A DNA stretch of 64,000 nt from Peristeroidobacter soli (GTDB taxonomy: Bacteria > Pseudomonadota > Gammaproteobacteria > Steroidobacterales > Steroidobacteraceae): positions 434,001 to 498,000 of the forward strand of contig NZ_RYEV01000006.1 of assembly GCF_004138485.1 (NCBI RefSeq), in the 5' to 3' direction. The position numbers and the translations under genes are program-made. The notes below the pieces were generated by a model. That model was not told the DNA's origin. It worked only from the letters and a program-made list of their open reading frames with translations, and did no database searches. Shown here piece after piece: positions 8,798 to 17,055 of the stretch. How positions within the stretch are numbered: position 1 is the stretch's first letter; the number at the start of each line of letters is the position of its first letter.

Positions 8798-9708
8798 ACG
8801 GCGTCCGGTTCGCGGCGTCGCCAGTCCGGCCGAAAGCGAATTGCGAGCAACAATACTGCGATCGACGCCGGTAGCCAGTAGAGATCCGTCGGGGTCGGCT
8901 GGCGCCGTGCATAGCGTCGATCGCGTATCGCTTCGCTCAGCGACGCGGGCCCGGTCAGGTGCGCGTAGTTGAAACCGAGCTGTTGGGCGAGCTTTTGCAG
9001 ATGCGGCTCGCGTACTGCGGACAGGTGTTCGATGGGAGGTGAGGTGGTGTCGCCCAGCGCGCTCGGCTGGAGGACCTCGTCGGCGCGCCAGTAACCCTGG
9101 CGATGTCCTTCCTCGTCGATTCTCGGAATCGGGCTGGGTGTGTAAGCGCCGGCACCGATGAGCCAGCCGTGGATGGTTTGTTTCGGCAGGTCGTCGAGGA
9201 GCGTTGGCGGATACTTGAGATCGAGCGGCGGTGCTTCCTGGCCGTCGGTGATGAAAACGACGTCGGCGCGGGGATTGGTTTCCTGGGCCGTCAGCACCGA
9301 CCAATACACGCCCTTGGTGATTTCGCTCGCATTGGACCAGCGCATGCGGCCATCGATCTGGTCGAGCGAGGCGATCAAGTCGTTGTAGTACGCGCAGACT
9401 TCGACCGGCGCGAGTAACGGTATCGTCCGATAGCCGGTGAAGGCTGCCCAGCCGACGCGCGAGCCGCAGGGCAGATCGCGCAACAGACGACGAGCGGCTT
9501 CATGCGCGAACGCGAGGCGGCTGACGGGCGAGCCGTCGAGCCGGTAATCCTCGACATTCATGCTCTGACTGATATCGAACACGAGCAGGTAATCGTAAGT
9601 GTCGCGTGGCAGTTCGATGCGAGGCATGACGAGCGCAATCATCAGCAGTGCCAGCGCGAGCGCGATGGCGCGCGAGTCCTTGTCCATCGCCAGGCGCAAG
9701 GATCTCAT
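8794..9708 (-). CDS. mxaL: MxaL-like von Willebrand factor A protein
   Basis: 304 residues with an N-terminal membrane helix (about 14-30), a VWA domain with the MIDAS motif DISQSM (Asp at about 45) and a second helix near the C-terminus (about 278-292). Signature stretches LPCGSRVGW, PVEVCAYY and ITDGQEAPP resemble MxaL from methylotrophs, as I remember that family. MxaL acts with MxaA, C, K, R and S in metal loading or maturation of PQQ-dependent methanol dehydrogenase. It is the last gene of a six-gene overlapping operon. Its ATG overlaps the stop of the mxaK-like gene. Without a visible dehydrogenase gene, the client protein is unknown. Confidence 0.75.
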   Translation of the reverse strand: MRSLRLAMDKDSRAIALALALLMIALVMPRIELPRDTYDYLLVFDISQSMNVEDYRLDGSPVSRLAFAHEAARRLLRDLPCGSRVGWAAFTGYRTIPLLAPVEVCAYYNDLIASLDQIDGRMRWSNASEITKGVYWSVLTAQETNPRADVVFITDGQEAPPLDLKYPPTLLDDLPKQTIHGWLIGAGAYTPSPIPRIDEEGHRQGYWRADEVLQPSALGDTTSPPIEHLSAVREPHLQKLAQQLGFNYAHLTGPASLSEAIRDRRYARRQPTPTDLYWLPASIAVLLLAIRFRPDWRRREPDAV

Positions 9709-10241
9709 GGCAGATCGATCCTCACGCCTTGCAGGGTGCTGGTGCTTTGCTCTTTCTTCGGCGGCTCCTCCTTCTCTTCGATCTCCGGCTCGAATTCCGG
9801 TGCGAGCAACAACGCACGGGAAAGATTGTAGCGGGCGTCCCAGTTCGCCGGCTCGTTGCGTAGTACGTCCCGATACTGCTGTTTCGCCAGCTCGACGAGC
9901 GGCAATGATCTGAAGGCCTCGCTCGCGCCGTTCTCGAGCGCGTCGTGCATATACAAGTTGCCGAGGTTGTAGCGGGCGGCCTGGCTCAGATCCTGGCGGT
10001 CGCTTTCGATCAATCCCTTGTATTCCTTCACTGCCACTTCCGACTCACCGGCGCGGGCCAGCGCCATCGCCCGTGCAAAGCGGGCTTCCGGCACGGCCGC
10101 GTTGAAATCCGATACTCGTGCGCTCGTTATCGCCGCGTTGGTGCGTTTGATCTGATCGAGGCGCAGGGCGTGATGGACGACGAGGCTCCCACACACGAGC
10201 GCGGCCAGAGCGAACGTGCGATGAACGAAGGATCGTTTCAC
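9705..10241 (-). CDS. mxaK: MxaK-like TPR protein
   Basis: I place the start at a GTG at 10241, which forms a GTGA overlap with the upstream VWA gene. The frame is open further upstream but that part overlaps the VWA gene and has low-complexity, arginine-rich composition. The 178-residue product has an N-terminal membrane anchor (about 6-25) and TPR-like helices with RYNLGNLYM, ELAKQQYRDVLR and NWDARYNLSRALLLAPE, a pattern I recognise from MxaK. The acidic/lysine C-terminus (EPEIEEKEEPPKKE) is probably disordered. It likely scaffolds the two VWA proteins in the periplasm. Confidence 0.72.
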   Translation of the reverse strand: MKRSFVHRTFALAALVCGSLVVHHALRLDQIKRTNAAITSARVSDFNAAVPEARFARAMALARAGESEVAVKEYKGLIESDRQDLSQAARYNLGNLYMHDALENGASEAFRSLPLVELAKQQYRDVLRNEPANWDARYNLSRALLLAPEFEPEIEEKEEPPKKEQSTSTLQGVRIDLP

Positions 10242-11251
10242 GGCAAGCTCCGCAACAGCATGGACCGATAGGCCAGCAGCATCGCGCAGGAGAATGCAGC
10301 GATGGCGACGAACACGCGACTGTAATCCTGACGTGGAATCTGCTCCATGAAGTCGAGTGGCAGATTCTGCTGTCGCTCGACGTCGGCGACCGCTCGGGAC
10401 AGGCTCTCGGGATCCTCTGCTTGATACACCCGATACGGCGTCTTCAACGTCTGGAAGAAACGATGCAGCGCCATCTCGGGCGCGTTCTCCCATCGTGGAT
10501 CGGTGGTGTCGAGCATGGCGCTGTTATAGGAGCGCAGATAGATCCAGTAGAGCGCGATTCGATTGCGCGCCAGGCCGATGCGGATGCGTTTCATCATCTC
10601 GTCGTCCATGTTGGCGCCGCCGTCCGAGACCAGCAGCATGATTCGACTGCCCGAATACGCGCGCTGATCGAACTGCGCGATTCCCGCGATGAGCGCGCGA
10701 CCGACATCGGTATCGGCGAGCCCACGACCGATGGCACCTGCCGCGATGCCGGCTTGCATGACCGGATCGTGCTGAGTGAACGGCACGACGGTCAACGGTC
10801 GATTGCTGAAATACAGCAGCGAGAAGCGATCGTCGGGGCGCCGGGCGACGAACTGTGACAACAGCTCGCGCGCCACCTTGGCTTTTTGCTGACCGCGGCC
10901 GAGGTGATACAGCAGCAGGCTCGGATCGATTTCCCGCCAGTTCGCCGGCAGCATCCGATCGTCCATGCTGCGACTCCGATCCAGTAGCACCAGGATCTCG
11001 GCCCCTTTGCCGGTCCGATGCACCTGGGTTTGCGGGCGCCCCGGCTGCGCCAGCGCGAAGATGCTGCTCGCCAGAGCGAGGACGGCGAACAGCGGCCAGA
11101 GCCAGCCGATGATGCGACCGATGCGATCCGACGGCAGCCAGGCGGTGGAAGGAAATGCGAGCGTGTCACGACGCCTGCGTAACAAGGGCAGCAGCGCGAG
11201 CGGTAGGAGCATCAGCAGCCACGGGTGCTCGAAGGCGAGTGAGCCGCTCAT
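10238..11251 (-). CDS. mxaC: MxaC-like von Willebrand factor A membrane protein
   Basis: 337 residues. Two N-terminal membrane segments (about 11-24 and 46-67) and a C-terminal one (about 313-330) frame a periplasmic VWA domain. The MIDAS sequence is LDRSRSMDD (Asp at about 91), with a second metal-site segment LVSDGGANMDD. The layout is that of BatA/BatB and MxaC. It overlaps its neighbours by four bases on each side (ATGA and GTGA), so it is translationally coupled. By gene order it corresponds to mxaC. A generic Bat-type aerotolerance protein is the alternative, but its neighbours favour the Mxa assignment. Confidence 0.7.
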   Translation of the reverse strand: MSGSLAFEHPWLLMLLPLALLPLLRRRRDTLAFPSTAWLPSDRIGRIIGWLWPLFAVLALASSIFALAQPGRPQTQVHRTGKGAEILVLLDRSRSMDDRMLPANWREIDPSLLLYHLGRGQQKAKVARELLSQFVARRPDDRFSLLYFSNRPLTVVPFTQHDPVMQAGIAAGAIGRGLADTDVGRALIAGIAQFDQRAYSGSRIMLLVSDGGANMDDEMMKRIRIGLARNRIALYWIYLRSYNSAMLDTTDPRWENAPEMALHRFFQTLKTPYRVYQAEDPESLSRAVADVERQQNLPLDFMEQIPRQDYSRVFVAIAAFSCAMLLAYRSMLLRSLP

Positions 11252-12096
11252 GGCGCGTGCTGCCGTTCGATTCGGCGCAGCTCACGACAGAGCGCACGCA
11301 CGGACACGAGATTGCCCGGCGACCCGGCGCCGAAGAATCGCTCGTTGGATTGGGCGAAAAAACGTTCGATCTCCGCGCGCTGCGGTTGTAGATGCGGGGC
11401 GCGTTCAAACAAAGCGGGCAATGTCTCTATTTGCAGCACGCGACCCGCGGTCCGGTCGAAGGCGCGATGAACGGCTTGCCATGCTTCAGGGGCACTCTCG
11501 TCGAGACGGCGCAGTTGGTACAGAGCGCGAGCGAAGGGTCGATTGTGACTGTCCCGCCAATTTCGCCATTGCACCCAGGCGAGCCATGCGGCCAAGGTGA
11601 CACCCAACGCGATCGACCAGAGAACGACACTCGTACGCGAGGGCGCAGTGTCGATGAGGGATACTTCGCGATCCGGTCGGAGGTCGGCGCCGGAGGCATT
11701 CGAAATCAGTGGAGCGATGCTGATCGGCGCGGCTGGAACCTTCAACTGCGTGCCCCGGGCTTTGATCTCCCAAGCTGGCAATTGAACCGTCGCCAGCGCC
11801 GGCGGCGCGTTGATCAGCTGATAGTCGACGACCAGCCAACGCCGTCCGTCAGCAGCCTTTTCAATTCTTGGCGGACGGCGTTCGAACCAGATGCTCACTC
11901 GCTGCGCCGGCGGGAGCGCGGCGGGTTCGAAGTTCAACAGCACTCGCTGAGTCACGAGGTCGCCAACGACATATCCGAACGGTCGCGGCTGCTCGACGAC
12001 CGCCGGCGATGGCTGCTGAGCGGCGACGGCATCGGTGGCGATGGCTGTGCATGCCATCAGCAGCGCGGCCCGAAATATCTCGGTACGGCAGGTCAT
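11248..12096 (-). CDS. mxaA: MxaA-like periplasmic/membrane protein
   Basis: 282 residues with a signal peptide (about 1-26, ending AVAA), a beta-rich periplasmic region beginning RPFGYVVGDLVTQRVLL, a membrane helix (about 158-176) and a C-terminal helical cytoplasmic domain. The FGYVVGD start and the WLVVDYQLINAPPAL segment resemble MxaA, as I recall that family. MxaA is needed for calcium incorporation into methanol dehydrogenase in methylotrophs. A DUF4381/BatD-like label is the broader alternative. It sits between the DUF58 and VWA genes with 4-base overlaps on both sides. Confidence 0.68.
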   Translation of the reverse strand: MTCRTEIFRAALLMACTAIATDAVAAQQPSPAVVEQPRPFGYVVGDLVTQRVLLNFEPAALPPAQRVSIWFERRPPRIEKAADGRRWLVVDYQLINAPPALATVQLPAWEIKARGTQLKVPAAPISIAPLISNASGADLRPDREVSLIDTAPSRTSVVLWSIALGVTLAAWLAWVQWRNWRDSHNRPFARALYQLRRLDESAPEAWQAVHRAFDRTAGRVLQIETLPALFERAPHLQPQRAEIERFFAQSNERFFGAGSPGNLVSVRALCRELRRIERQHAP

Positions 12097-12947
12097 GCCG
12101 TGGCCTCGAAGAAATACTGGGACAGCGCTTCGTTGTCGAATTCGCCGCTGACATAGAAGGGACGAATGCCGTGGGCACTGAATAGCGCATTCAACTCAGC
12201 GCGGCGTCGTTCTATCGCTTCGTGCCAGCGCGTGCGCACGCTTGGTCGAAGCCATAGGGTGCTGCGGCGACCGCTCTCCACATCTCGCAGCGGTATCAGC
12301 CCGTCGCGTTTCGGCGGCTGGATCTCGGCTGGATCCCAGATGACGAGTGGCACGATGTAGGAGTGCGCGAGCAGATCGAGCACGACATCCAGTCGATCGA
12401 GCGGCCAGTGGAAATCGGAAGCGAGAAAGATCAAGCCGTGGCGTCCGGCCAGATGCAACGCGGCTTCTTCCAGTCCGTCGCTGCTTCCCGCCGTCCCTTT
12501 GCAACCGGTCAGCATCGAAGCCATCACTTCGCCGACGCCTCGGCTCAACAGCGCCGGCACGAACAGGTCGCGCCGTTCCTGAGCATCGAACGCGAGCATC
12601 CCGAGCGCATCGCCGACCCGGAAGGTGCTGTGTCCCAGTGCTGTGACGAAATCGGCCACGACTTGCAGCTTCGATTGGGGAGCGCCGAAGCTCATCGAGC
12701 TCGACACATCGGCGATGAGATGCACCGGCACGCTGACCCGCTGGCGATTGACTCGAACCAGCCAGTCGCCGCGAACTTCGCGCAAGCTGGCGCGAAGATC
12801 CAGACGGCGTGGATCCGGCCGGTCGTAAAGGCTCACGTGCGAGACGAATTCCTGGCCGGCACCGAGGCTCGAGCCGGGATGCGAGCCAGGTCGCCAGCCA
12901 CCGGATCGGCGCGGCAATCTGTAGTGAAACTCGCGTGAGGTGCTCAT
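12093..12947 (-). CDS. mxaS: MxaS-like DUF58 protein
   Basis: The start is taken at ATG 12947, two bases after the MoxR-type gene stop; the frame is open further upstream but would overlap that gene by about 300 bases. 284 residues. The DUF58 family is a VWA-like fold: LIADVSSSMSFG provides the MIDAS-type DxSxS, and LIFLASDFHWPLD the following strand. An N-terminal basic segment (YRLPRRSGGWRPGSHPG) is typical of the family. DUF58 proteins pair with MoxR ATPases, and in mxa operons this position is mxaS. The 3' end overlaps the next gene by four bases. Confidence 0.78.
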   Translation of the reverse strand: MSTSREFHYRLPRRSGGWRPGSHPGSSLGAGQEFVSHVSLYDRPDPRRLDLRASLREVRGDWLVRVNRQRVSVPVHLIADVSSSMSFGAPQSKLQVVADFVTALGHSTFRVGDALGMLAFDAQERRDLFVPALLSRGVGEVMASMLTGCKGTAGSSDGLEEAALHLAGRHGLIFLASDFHWPLDRLDVVLDLLAHSYIVPLVIWDPAEIQPPKRDGLIPLRDVESGRRSTLWLRPSVRTRWHEAIERRRAELNALFSAHGIRPFYVSGEFDNEALSQYFFEATA

Positions 12948-12949
12948 CG

Positions 12950-13972
12950 TCAGCGCGGTGTCGGGACGTGTTCCAGGATTTGTTCGATGAGCGCCGGCGC
13001 GAGCAGGGTACGACGCAACTCGTAGACCGGCGTAAAGAACACTCGATGGCCGAGCGTCCATGGGGCCACGGCGTGGATGTCGGCGGGCGTGATGTGAGTT
13101 CGGCCGGCGAGCCACGCGACGACACGAGCGGCGCGCGTCAGAGACATCATGCCCCGCGGGCTCACGCCGGCGAGAATCAGTTTCGACATATCGACGCCGT
13201 CGAGGCGCACGCCGAAGCGCTCCGGGTTCTGGCTCGCATCCCAAAGATCCAAAACGTAACGCTCCAGCACCTCGCTCGCATGGATGCTGCGCTGGATGCC
13301 CGCACCGATCTCATTCAATTCCTGCCACGGCAGAATGGCCGGCGCCACGCGTTCGATCAGTCGATCGACATCGTGAAATTCGGGATCGAACACCAGGGCG
13401 CGGCGGATTTCCGGCTCGACAGGCGTCGGCATGCGCAGCTCGAACATGAAACGATCGCGAGCCGCGGACGCCAGCTCGAAGGTTTCCTCTTTCTCGACCC
13501 GGTTGCGGTCGGCGAACACGATCATGTGAGGGAATCGATATTCGCGATTGAAGGCCGACACGGTGCGCTCGGCCATTGCCCGCAGCAGCAGCGATTGCAC
13601 CTGCGGGCGCGCGCGGTTGATCTCGTTGAAGAAGAACGTCGCCAGCCGCTCGCCGTGCCGGAGCAACGGGCCGGCTTCGATTCGGGGTTTGCCCTCGGCG
13701 TCGACGTAGGTGTGATAGATGAGGTCGCCGGGCATCAGATCGACGGTGCCCTCGACGCGTTCGAAGTCGCCGCCGATGGCGCGAGAGAACGCGCGCAGAA
13801 TGGTGGTCTTGCCGACGCCGACATCGCCTTCGAGCAGGACGTGCCCGCGAGCGAACAGCGCCACGTTGATCAGCCGGATGGTGTCGCGCTGGCCGACGAT
13901 GGCCTTGCCGACTTCCTCCTCGACCCGTAACGCCCGATCCCGCCAATCCTGCAGCTGTACGTCGGAAGCCAT
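12950..13972 (-). CDS. mxaR: MoxR-family AAA+ ATPase (MxaR-like)
   Basis: 340 residues. Walker A GDVGVGKT is at about 49-56, Walker B is LATFFFNEINRA with the MoxR-type Asn-Glu, sensor 1 lies in FADRN, and the C-terminal lid domain contains SPRGMMSLTRAARVVAWL. MoxR ATPases act as chaperones that insert metal or assemble complexes together with VWA-domain partners, three of which (one DUF58, two VWA) are encoded downstream. It is the first gene of the operon. The promoter should lie within 13973-14062, the 90-base gap after mipA, in which I recognise only the hairpin listed separately. Confidence 0.85.
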   Translation of the reverse strand: MASDVQLQDWRDRALRVEEEVGKAIVGQRDTIRLINVALFARGHVLLEGDVGVGKTTILRAFSRAIGGDFERVEGTVDLMPGDLIYHTYVDAEGKPRIEAGPLLRHGERLATFFFNEINRARPQVQSLLLRAMAERTVSAFNREYRFPHMIVFADRNRVEKEETFELASAARDRFMFELRMPTPVEPEIRRALVFDPEFHDVDRLIERVAPAILPWQELNEIGAGIQRSIHASEVLERYVLDLWDASQNPERFGVRLDGVDMSKLILAGVSPRGMMSLTRAARVVAWLAGRTHITPADIHAVAPWTLGHRVFFTPVYELRRTLLAPALIEQILEHVPTPR

Positions 13973-14026
13973 CGGACCCTCGCTGAGGAGACTCTACCGA
14001 CCTGCGACACTGTGCCGGATCGTAGC

Positions 14027-14051
14027 ACGCCGCTTCATGAGCGGCGTGCCC
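14027..14051 (-). terminator. 10-bp hairpin downstream of mipA
   Basis: GCACGCCGCT (14027-14036) pairs perfectly with AGCGGCGTGC (14042-14051) around a five-base loop, 11 bases after the mipA stop. No strong T-run follows on the minus strand, so it may be a weak or Rho-assisted terminator, or an RNA-end stabiliser. Confidence 0.5.
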
Positions 14052-14062
14052 GGGGAATCTTG

Positions 14063-14848
14063 TTAGAAGTTTCGCGACAGACCGATGAGGATGGAGGCGC
14101 TGCCGTCGCTGTCCGGCTCCAGCAACGGGCTGTCCTTGATCTCGTCGGGCAGGACGCTGTATTTGAGAAAGGCGAACGCCGACCAGTTCCTGCCGAAGAA
14201 GCGCATCACGTTGATGCCGACGTGAGGAATGGCCGCGGCGTCGGGCTTGTAGTCCATCACGCCACGCGCGACCTCTTTGTCCAGCGTGCCGTAGTAGTAG
14301 TTGGCCGTGTCGTCCGACAGCCAGGTCACGCCGACATTGGGCGTTACCATCGTCTGGCCCCAATGCAGCGGGTAGCCATATTGCAGCGAGAATTGCTGTC
14401 CGCCGCTGCGGTCGGTGACGTCCGTCAGCAGCTCCAGCTCGATCTCGCCGGCCATGCCGCTCCATTTGGCGGTGACCCCCGCATCCAGGCTGTCATCGCG
14501 ATCTTCCAGCAGACGATAGTCGAGGCCATTCGCGGCCAGCTGTTGCCGGCCGAGATCGTCGATGTCGAAGCCATCGAACTTGAACTGCGCGATGGCGGCC
14601 AGTTCGAACGCATCGTTGCGGATGAACTGCCAGCCGGCCCGGATGCCTTGGAAAAAGAATTTCTCGCCCTGGTAGCTGATGAGCGGCACGGGCATGACCC
14701 GCGTGCCTTCGCCGGCATAAGGGCTGTCCGATGCAACGGCACCCACGCCCAATCCCCAACGCGATGGCGGACCTGGCGGACCGTCGGGCGGAGCTTCCTC
14801 CGCGGCGGCTGTTTGCGCCAGCAAGGCGAGCAACAGGAGTTTCTTCAT
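14063..14848 (-). CDS. MipA/OmpV-family outer-membrane protein
   Basis: I use ATG 14848 (MKKLLLLALL), which gives a good signal peptide cleaved after about TAAA; an in-frame upstream ATG would put 11 charged residues ahead of it. The mature protein (about 245 residues) is a beta-barrel with YAGEGTRVMPVPLISYQGEKFFF near its start and NWSAFAFLKYSVLPDEIKDSPL near its end. These are MipA/OmpV hallmarks, and the last residue is Phe. Family members are scaffolds for murein enzymes or antibiotic/stress-responsive porin-like proteins. It follows the kinase gene by 68 bases. That gap carries the same 17-bp box as the regulator promoter, so it appears to be a target of the adjacent two-component system. 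Confidence 0.85.
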   Translation of the reverse strand: MKKLLLLALLAQTAAAEEAPPDGPPGPPSRWGLGVGAVASDSPYAGEGTRVMPVPLISYQGEKFFFQGIRAGWQFIRNDAFELAAIAQFKFDGFDIDDLGRQQLAANGLDYRLLEDRDDSLDAGVTAKWSGMAGEIELELLTDVTDRSGGQQFSLQYGYPLHWGQTMVTPNVGVTWLSDDTANYYYGTLDKEVARGVMDYKPDAAAIPHVGINVMRFFGRNWSAFAFLKYSVLPDEIKDSPLLEPDSDGSASILIGLSRNF

Positions 14849-14895
14849 GACGACGCGATCCTCATTCAGTGGGGAAGCCACAGAATGAAGAGCCG

Positions 14896-14912
14896 ATGTC
14901 GCGGAAATGTCG
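14896..14912 (-). promoter_or_regulatory. candidate response-regulator box upstream of mipA
   Basis: On the gene strand it reads CGACATTTCCGCGACAT, two CGACAT hexamers 11 bases apart. That is one helical turn, as expected for tandem binding by an OmpR-type regulator. The centre lies about 56 bases before the mipA ATG. Two near-identical copies are at 16982-16998 and 17018-17034. Confidence 0.6.
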
Positions 14913-14916
14913 GGCG

Positions 14917-16236
14917 TCAGGGCGCGTCGGTATCGTTCAACAAACTCGCGCTCACGTTCAGCCGGGCGCGCGTGCCACTCGACGCAGGGGTTTCAATCGA
15001 GAGCTGCCAGCCGAATCGATCGCAGATCCGGCTGATCAAGAACATTCCGAGCCCTTGTCCCGGGATGGGCATGGCCGCGCGCAGACTGTCTCGATAGCGC
15101 CGCGCGGCTTCCACTGGATCGAACCCCGTGCCGGAGTCGGAGATACAGACGATGCCGTTGCTGATCGAGACCTCGATACAACCCTCGGTCGTGTTCTCGA
15201 CGGCGTTACGCAACAGATTGCCCACCGCAATTCGAACCATGACTTCGGGGGCCTCGATGACGGTCGGTTCGAGGTCGGTGACTTTGAAACGCACGGCCTT
15301 GTCGGCCAGCAGATATTCATGATCCGCGACCAGTCTCGGCAACAGTGCGTGCACTGCGGTTATTTCCTGCGGGCCGGCCGAAGGCGAGGTCTCCCGTGCC
15401 AGATATAACAGCGCGACCATGATCTCGGACAGCGCCTCGACGGTCGTTCGGATGCGCTCCAGCGCCGGCCGCGCGGTGGTCGGCAGCCCCTGCATTCGTA
15501 ATATATCGACCGCGCCGGCGATCACCGCGATCGGTGTTCTGAACTCGTGACTGGCCTGATCCAGCAGGCTGCGCTCACGCTCGATGAACTTCTCCACGCG
15601 CTCCAGGTGCGCGTTGCTGGCGCGCGCGATGATCTGGATTTCTTCCTGACGATAACCGGTCGGCAGGCGCTGACCTTTGATCGCCGGGTCGATGGCCTGC
15701 ATCCGGAACGCCAGATCGCGGACCGGCCGCACCAGGTTGGCATGCAGCCAGCCGATCAGCGCCGCGATCATTGCAATGAAAACGATGCCCCACAGCGCGG
15801 TCATCATGGCGTCCCGATTCTGCTGCGTTTCCAGCTCGTCGATATCGAGATACGTAACGAGCCTGCCTCCGTCCAGCGGTGTGATCAGCGCGTGGAATGT
15901 TTCATCGAACTCGTCCAGATCCGTCCAGCCCTCCGAGGAGTGGTAGCCCAGAGGCAGCGGTTGAAGGAACTGCGGCATGCCCGGCGTGGGCGCATCGCCG
16001 TGAATCAACCAAGTGTGCAGAATGCCGGCATTGGGAAGTGGCGCTGCTGGGTTCGAGGCGCGCTGCTCGGCATAAGTCTGGGTCACCGACTCGAGGATGT
16101 TGCGCCAGATGCGGTGCTCGATGAGTGCCTGGCTACGATAGGTTTGCAGGGCCAGCGCGGCGGCGGCCAACAAGCCAAAGGCGATCAAGCCGAGGCTGAT
16201 CCACCAGTGCAGGCTGCGGCTGTTGGTGTTCATCAT
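14917..16236 (-). CDS. sensor histidine kinase of the two-component system
   Basis: The start at 16236 forms an ATGA overlap with the response-regulator stop. 439 residues: membrane helix (about 10-28), a periplasmic loop of about 125 residues, a second helix (about 160-180), HAMP, a HisKA domain with QASHEFRTP (phosphoacceptor His at about 240), and HATPase_c with the N box NLLRNAVENT, DSGTGF and GQGLGMFL. All catalytic motifs are present. The family is QseC/PhoR-like. It probably senses an envelope or solute signal and controls the adjacent efflux operon and mipA. Confidence 0.92.
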   Translation of the reverse strand: MMNTNSRSLHWWISLGLIAFGLLAAAALALQTYRSQALIEHRIWRNILESVTQTYAEQRASNPAAPLPNAGILHTWLIHGDAPTPGMPQFLQPLPLGYHSSEGWTDLDEFDETFHALITPLDGGRLVTYLDIDELETQQNRDAMMTALWGIVFIAMIAALIGWLHANLVRPVRDLAFRMQAIDPAIKGQRLPTGYRQEEIQIIARASNAHLERVEKFIERERSLLDQASHEFRTPIAVIAGAVDILRMQGLPTTARPALERIRTTVEALSEIMVALLYLARETSPSAGPQEITAVHALLPRLVADHEYLLADKAVRFKVTDLEPTVIEAPEVMVRIAVGNLLRNAVENTTEGCIEVSISNGIVCISDSGTGFDPVEAARRYRDSLRAAMPIPGQGLGMFLISRICDRFGWQLSIETPASSGTRARLNVSASLLNDTDAP

Positions 16237-16937
16237 GGCTCGTCGTTCAGGGCGCACAGCCGATAGCCGACGCCGGAGACGGTGTGTAACAGCTTGCGCT
16301 CCGAGCCTTGATCGATCGCACGACGCAGTACATACATGTGCGAGCGTAACAGGTCGATTTCCGGAGTCTCATCGCCCCAGGCCACTTGTTGCAGGCGTTC
16401 GCGGGTGACGACCTTAGGGCTCTCCCGCATCAGCAGTTCCAGCAGCGCGCGACTGGTTCGCGCCAACTGCGCCTTGCGACTGCCGCGAGTGACCTCCAGC
16501 GTCCTGAGGTCGAACGACAGGTCGGCAACGGTGAGGGCGTGCTCCGGCGCGCCGGCGTGTCGAAGCCGGGTCACGAGCGAGCGCAGCCGGATCTCCAGTT
16601 CCGGCAAGGCCACCGGCTTGACCAGATAGTCGTCCACGCCCGATTCGAAGCCATCCAGCTTGTCCGCCAGTTGGTCGCGCGCGGTCAACATGATGACCGG
16701 CACCTTTTTCTTTTCATCGATCCGCAAGCGGCGCAGGACCGTCAGGCCGTCCATGCGCGGCAGGTTCCAGTCGAGCACGATGGCGTCGTAATCCCGGGTC
16801 GCGGCCAGGTTCAGCCCGGATACGCCGTCGGGCGCGGCGTCCAGCGAGTGGCCGCAGGCTTCGAGATAGTCGTAGATGTTGGCGGCCAGCTGCGCGTTGT
16901 CTTCGATGATCAGGAGGGACAAGGAGGTCTGGTTCAC
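16233..16937 (-). CDS. OmpR-family response regulator
   Basis: I place the start at GTG 16937, which gives VNQTSLSLLIIEDN with no N-terminal tail and has GGAAAG just upstream. The frame is open further upstream, but that part covers the regulatory region. 234 residues: receiver domain with Asp12/13-type acidic pocket (IIED), phosphoacceptor Asp56 (LDWNLP) and Lys107 (LVKP); C-terminal winged helix ending in TVSGVGYRLCA. It is cotranscribed with the kinase (ATGA overlap). A CGACAT direct-repeat box lies about 45 bases upstream, suggesting autoregulation. Confidence 0.92.
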   Translation of the reverse strand: MNQTSLSLLIIEDNAQLAANIYDYLEACGHSLDAAPDGVSGLNLAATRDYDAIVLDWNLPRMDGLTVLRRLRIDEKKKVPVIMLTARDQLADKLDGFESGVDDYLVKPVALPELEIRLRSLVTRLRHAGAPEHALTVADLSFDLRTLEVTRGSRKAQLARTSRALLELLMRESPKVVTRERLQQVAWGDETPEIDLLRSHMYVLRRAIDQGSERKLLHTVSGVGYRLCALNDEP

Positions 16938-16981
16938 GCTGCTTTCCGGGCAAACGGCACGGCCGATAGGATCAGCATGCG

Positions 16982-16998
16982 ATGTCGTGCAAATGTCG
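16982..16998 (-). promoter_or_regulatory. candidate response-regulator box upstream of the regulator gene
   Basis: The gene-strand sequence is CGACATTTGCACGACAT, the same hexamer pair with 11-base periodicity as at 14896-14912. The distance to the start codon is nearly the same (45 versus 48 bases from the near edge). Confidence 0.6.
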
Positions 16999-17017
16999 GC
17001 AAGGGGCGGCGCGCCGG

Positions 17018-17034
17018 CGACATTTTCACGACAC
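17018..17034 (+). promoter_or_regulatory. candidate response-regulator box upstream of the efflux operon
   Basis: CGACATTTTCACGACAC on the plus strand. It has the same orientation relative to its gene as the other two boxes and ends 21 bases before the ATG of the outer-membrane efflux gene. With the box at 16982-16998 it makes a divergent control region for the regulator and the pump. Confidence 0.58.
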
Positions 17035-17055
17035 GGGCTCGCCAGCATCTCCGCC

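Noticed and set aside
10242-10493. Upstream extension of the mxaK-like gene
   Set aside because: It overlaps the upstream VWA gene by about 250 bases and encodes a low-quality basic sequence; the GTG at 10241 gives a 4-base overlap, matching the other junctions in the operon.
8794-13972. Methylotrophy as a trait of the organism
   Set aside because: The accessory genes alone do not show it; no methanol dehydrogenase, cytochrome or PQQ synthesis gene is in the window.
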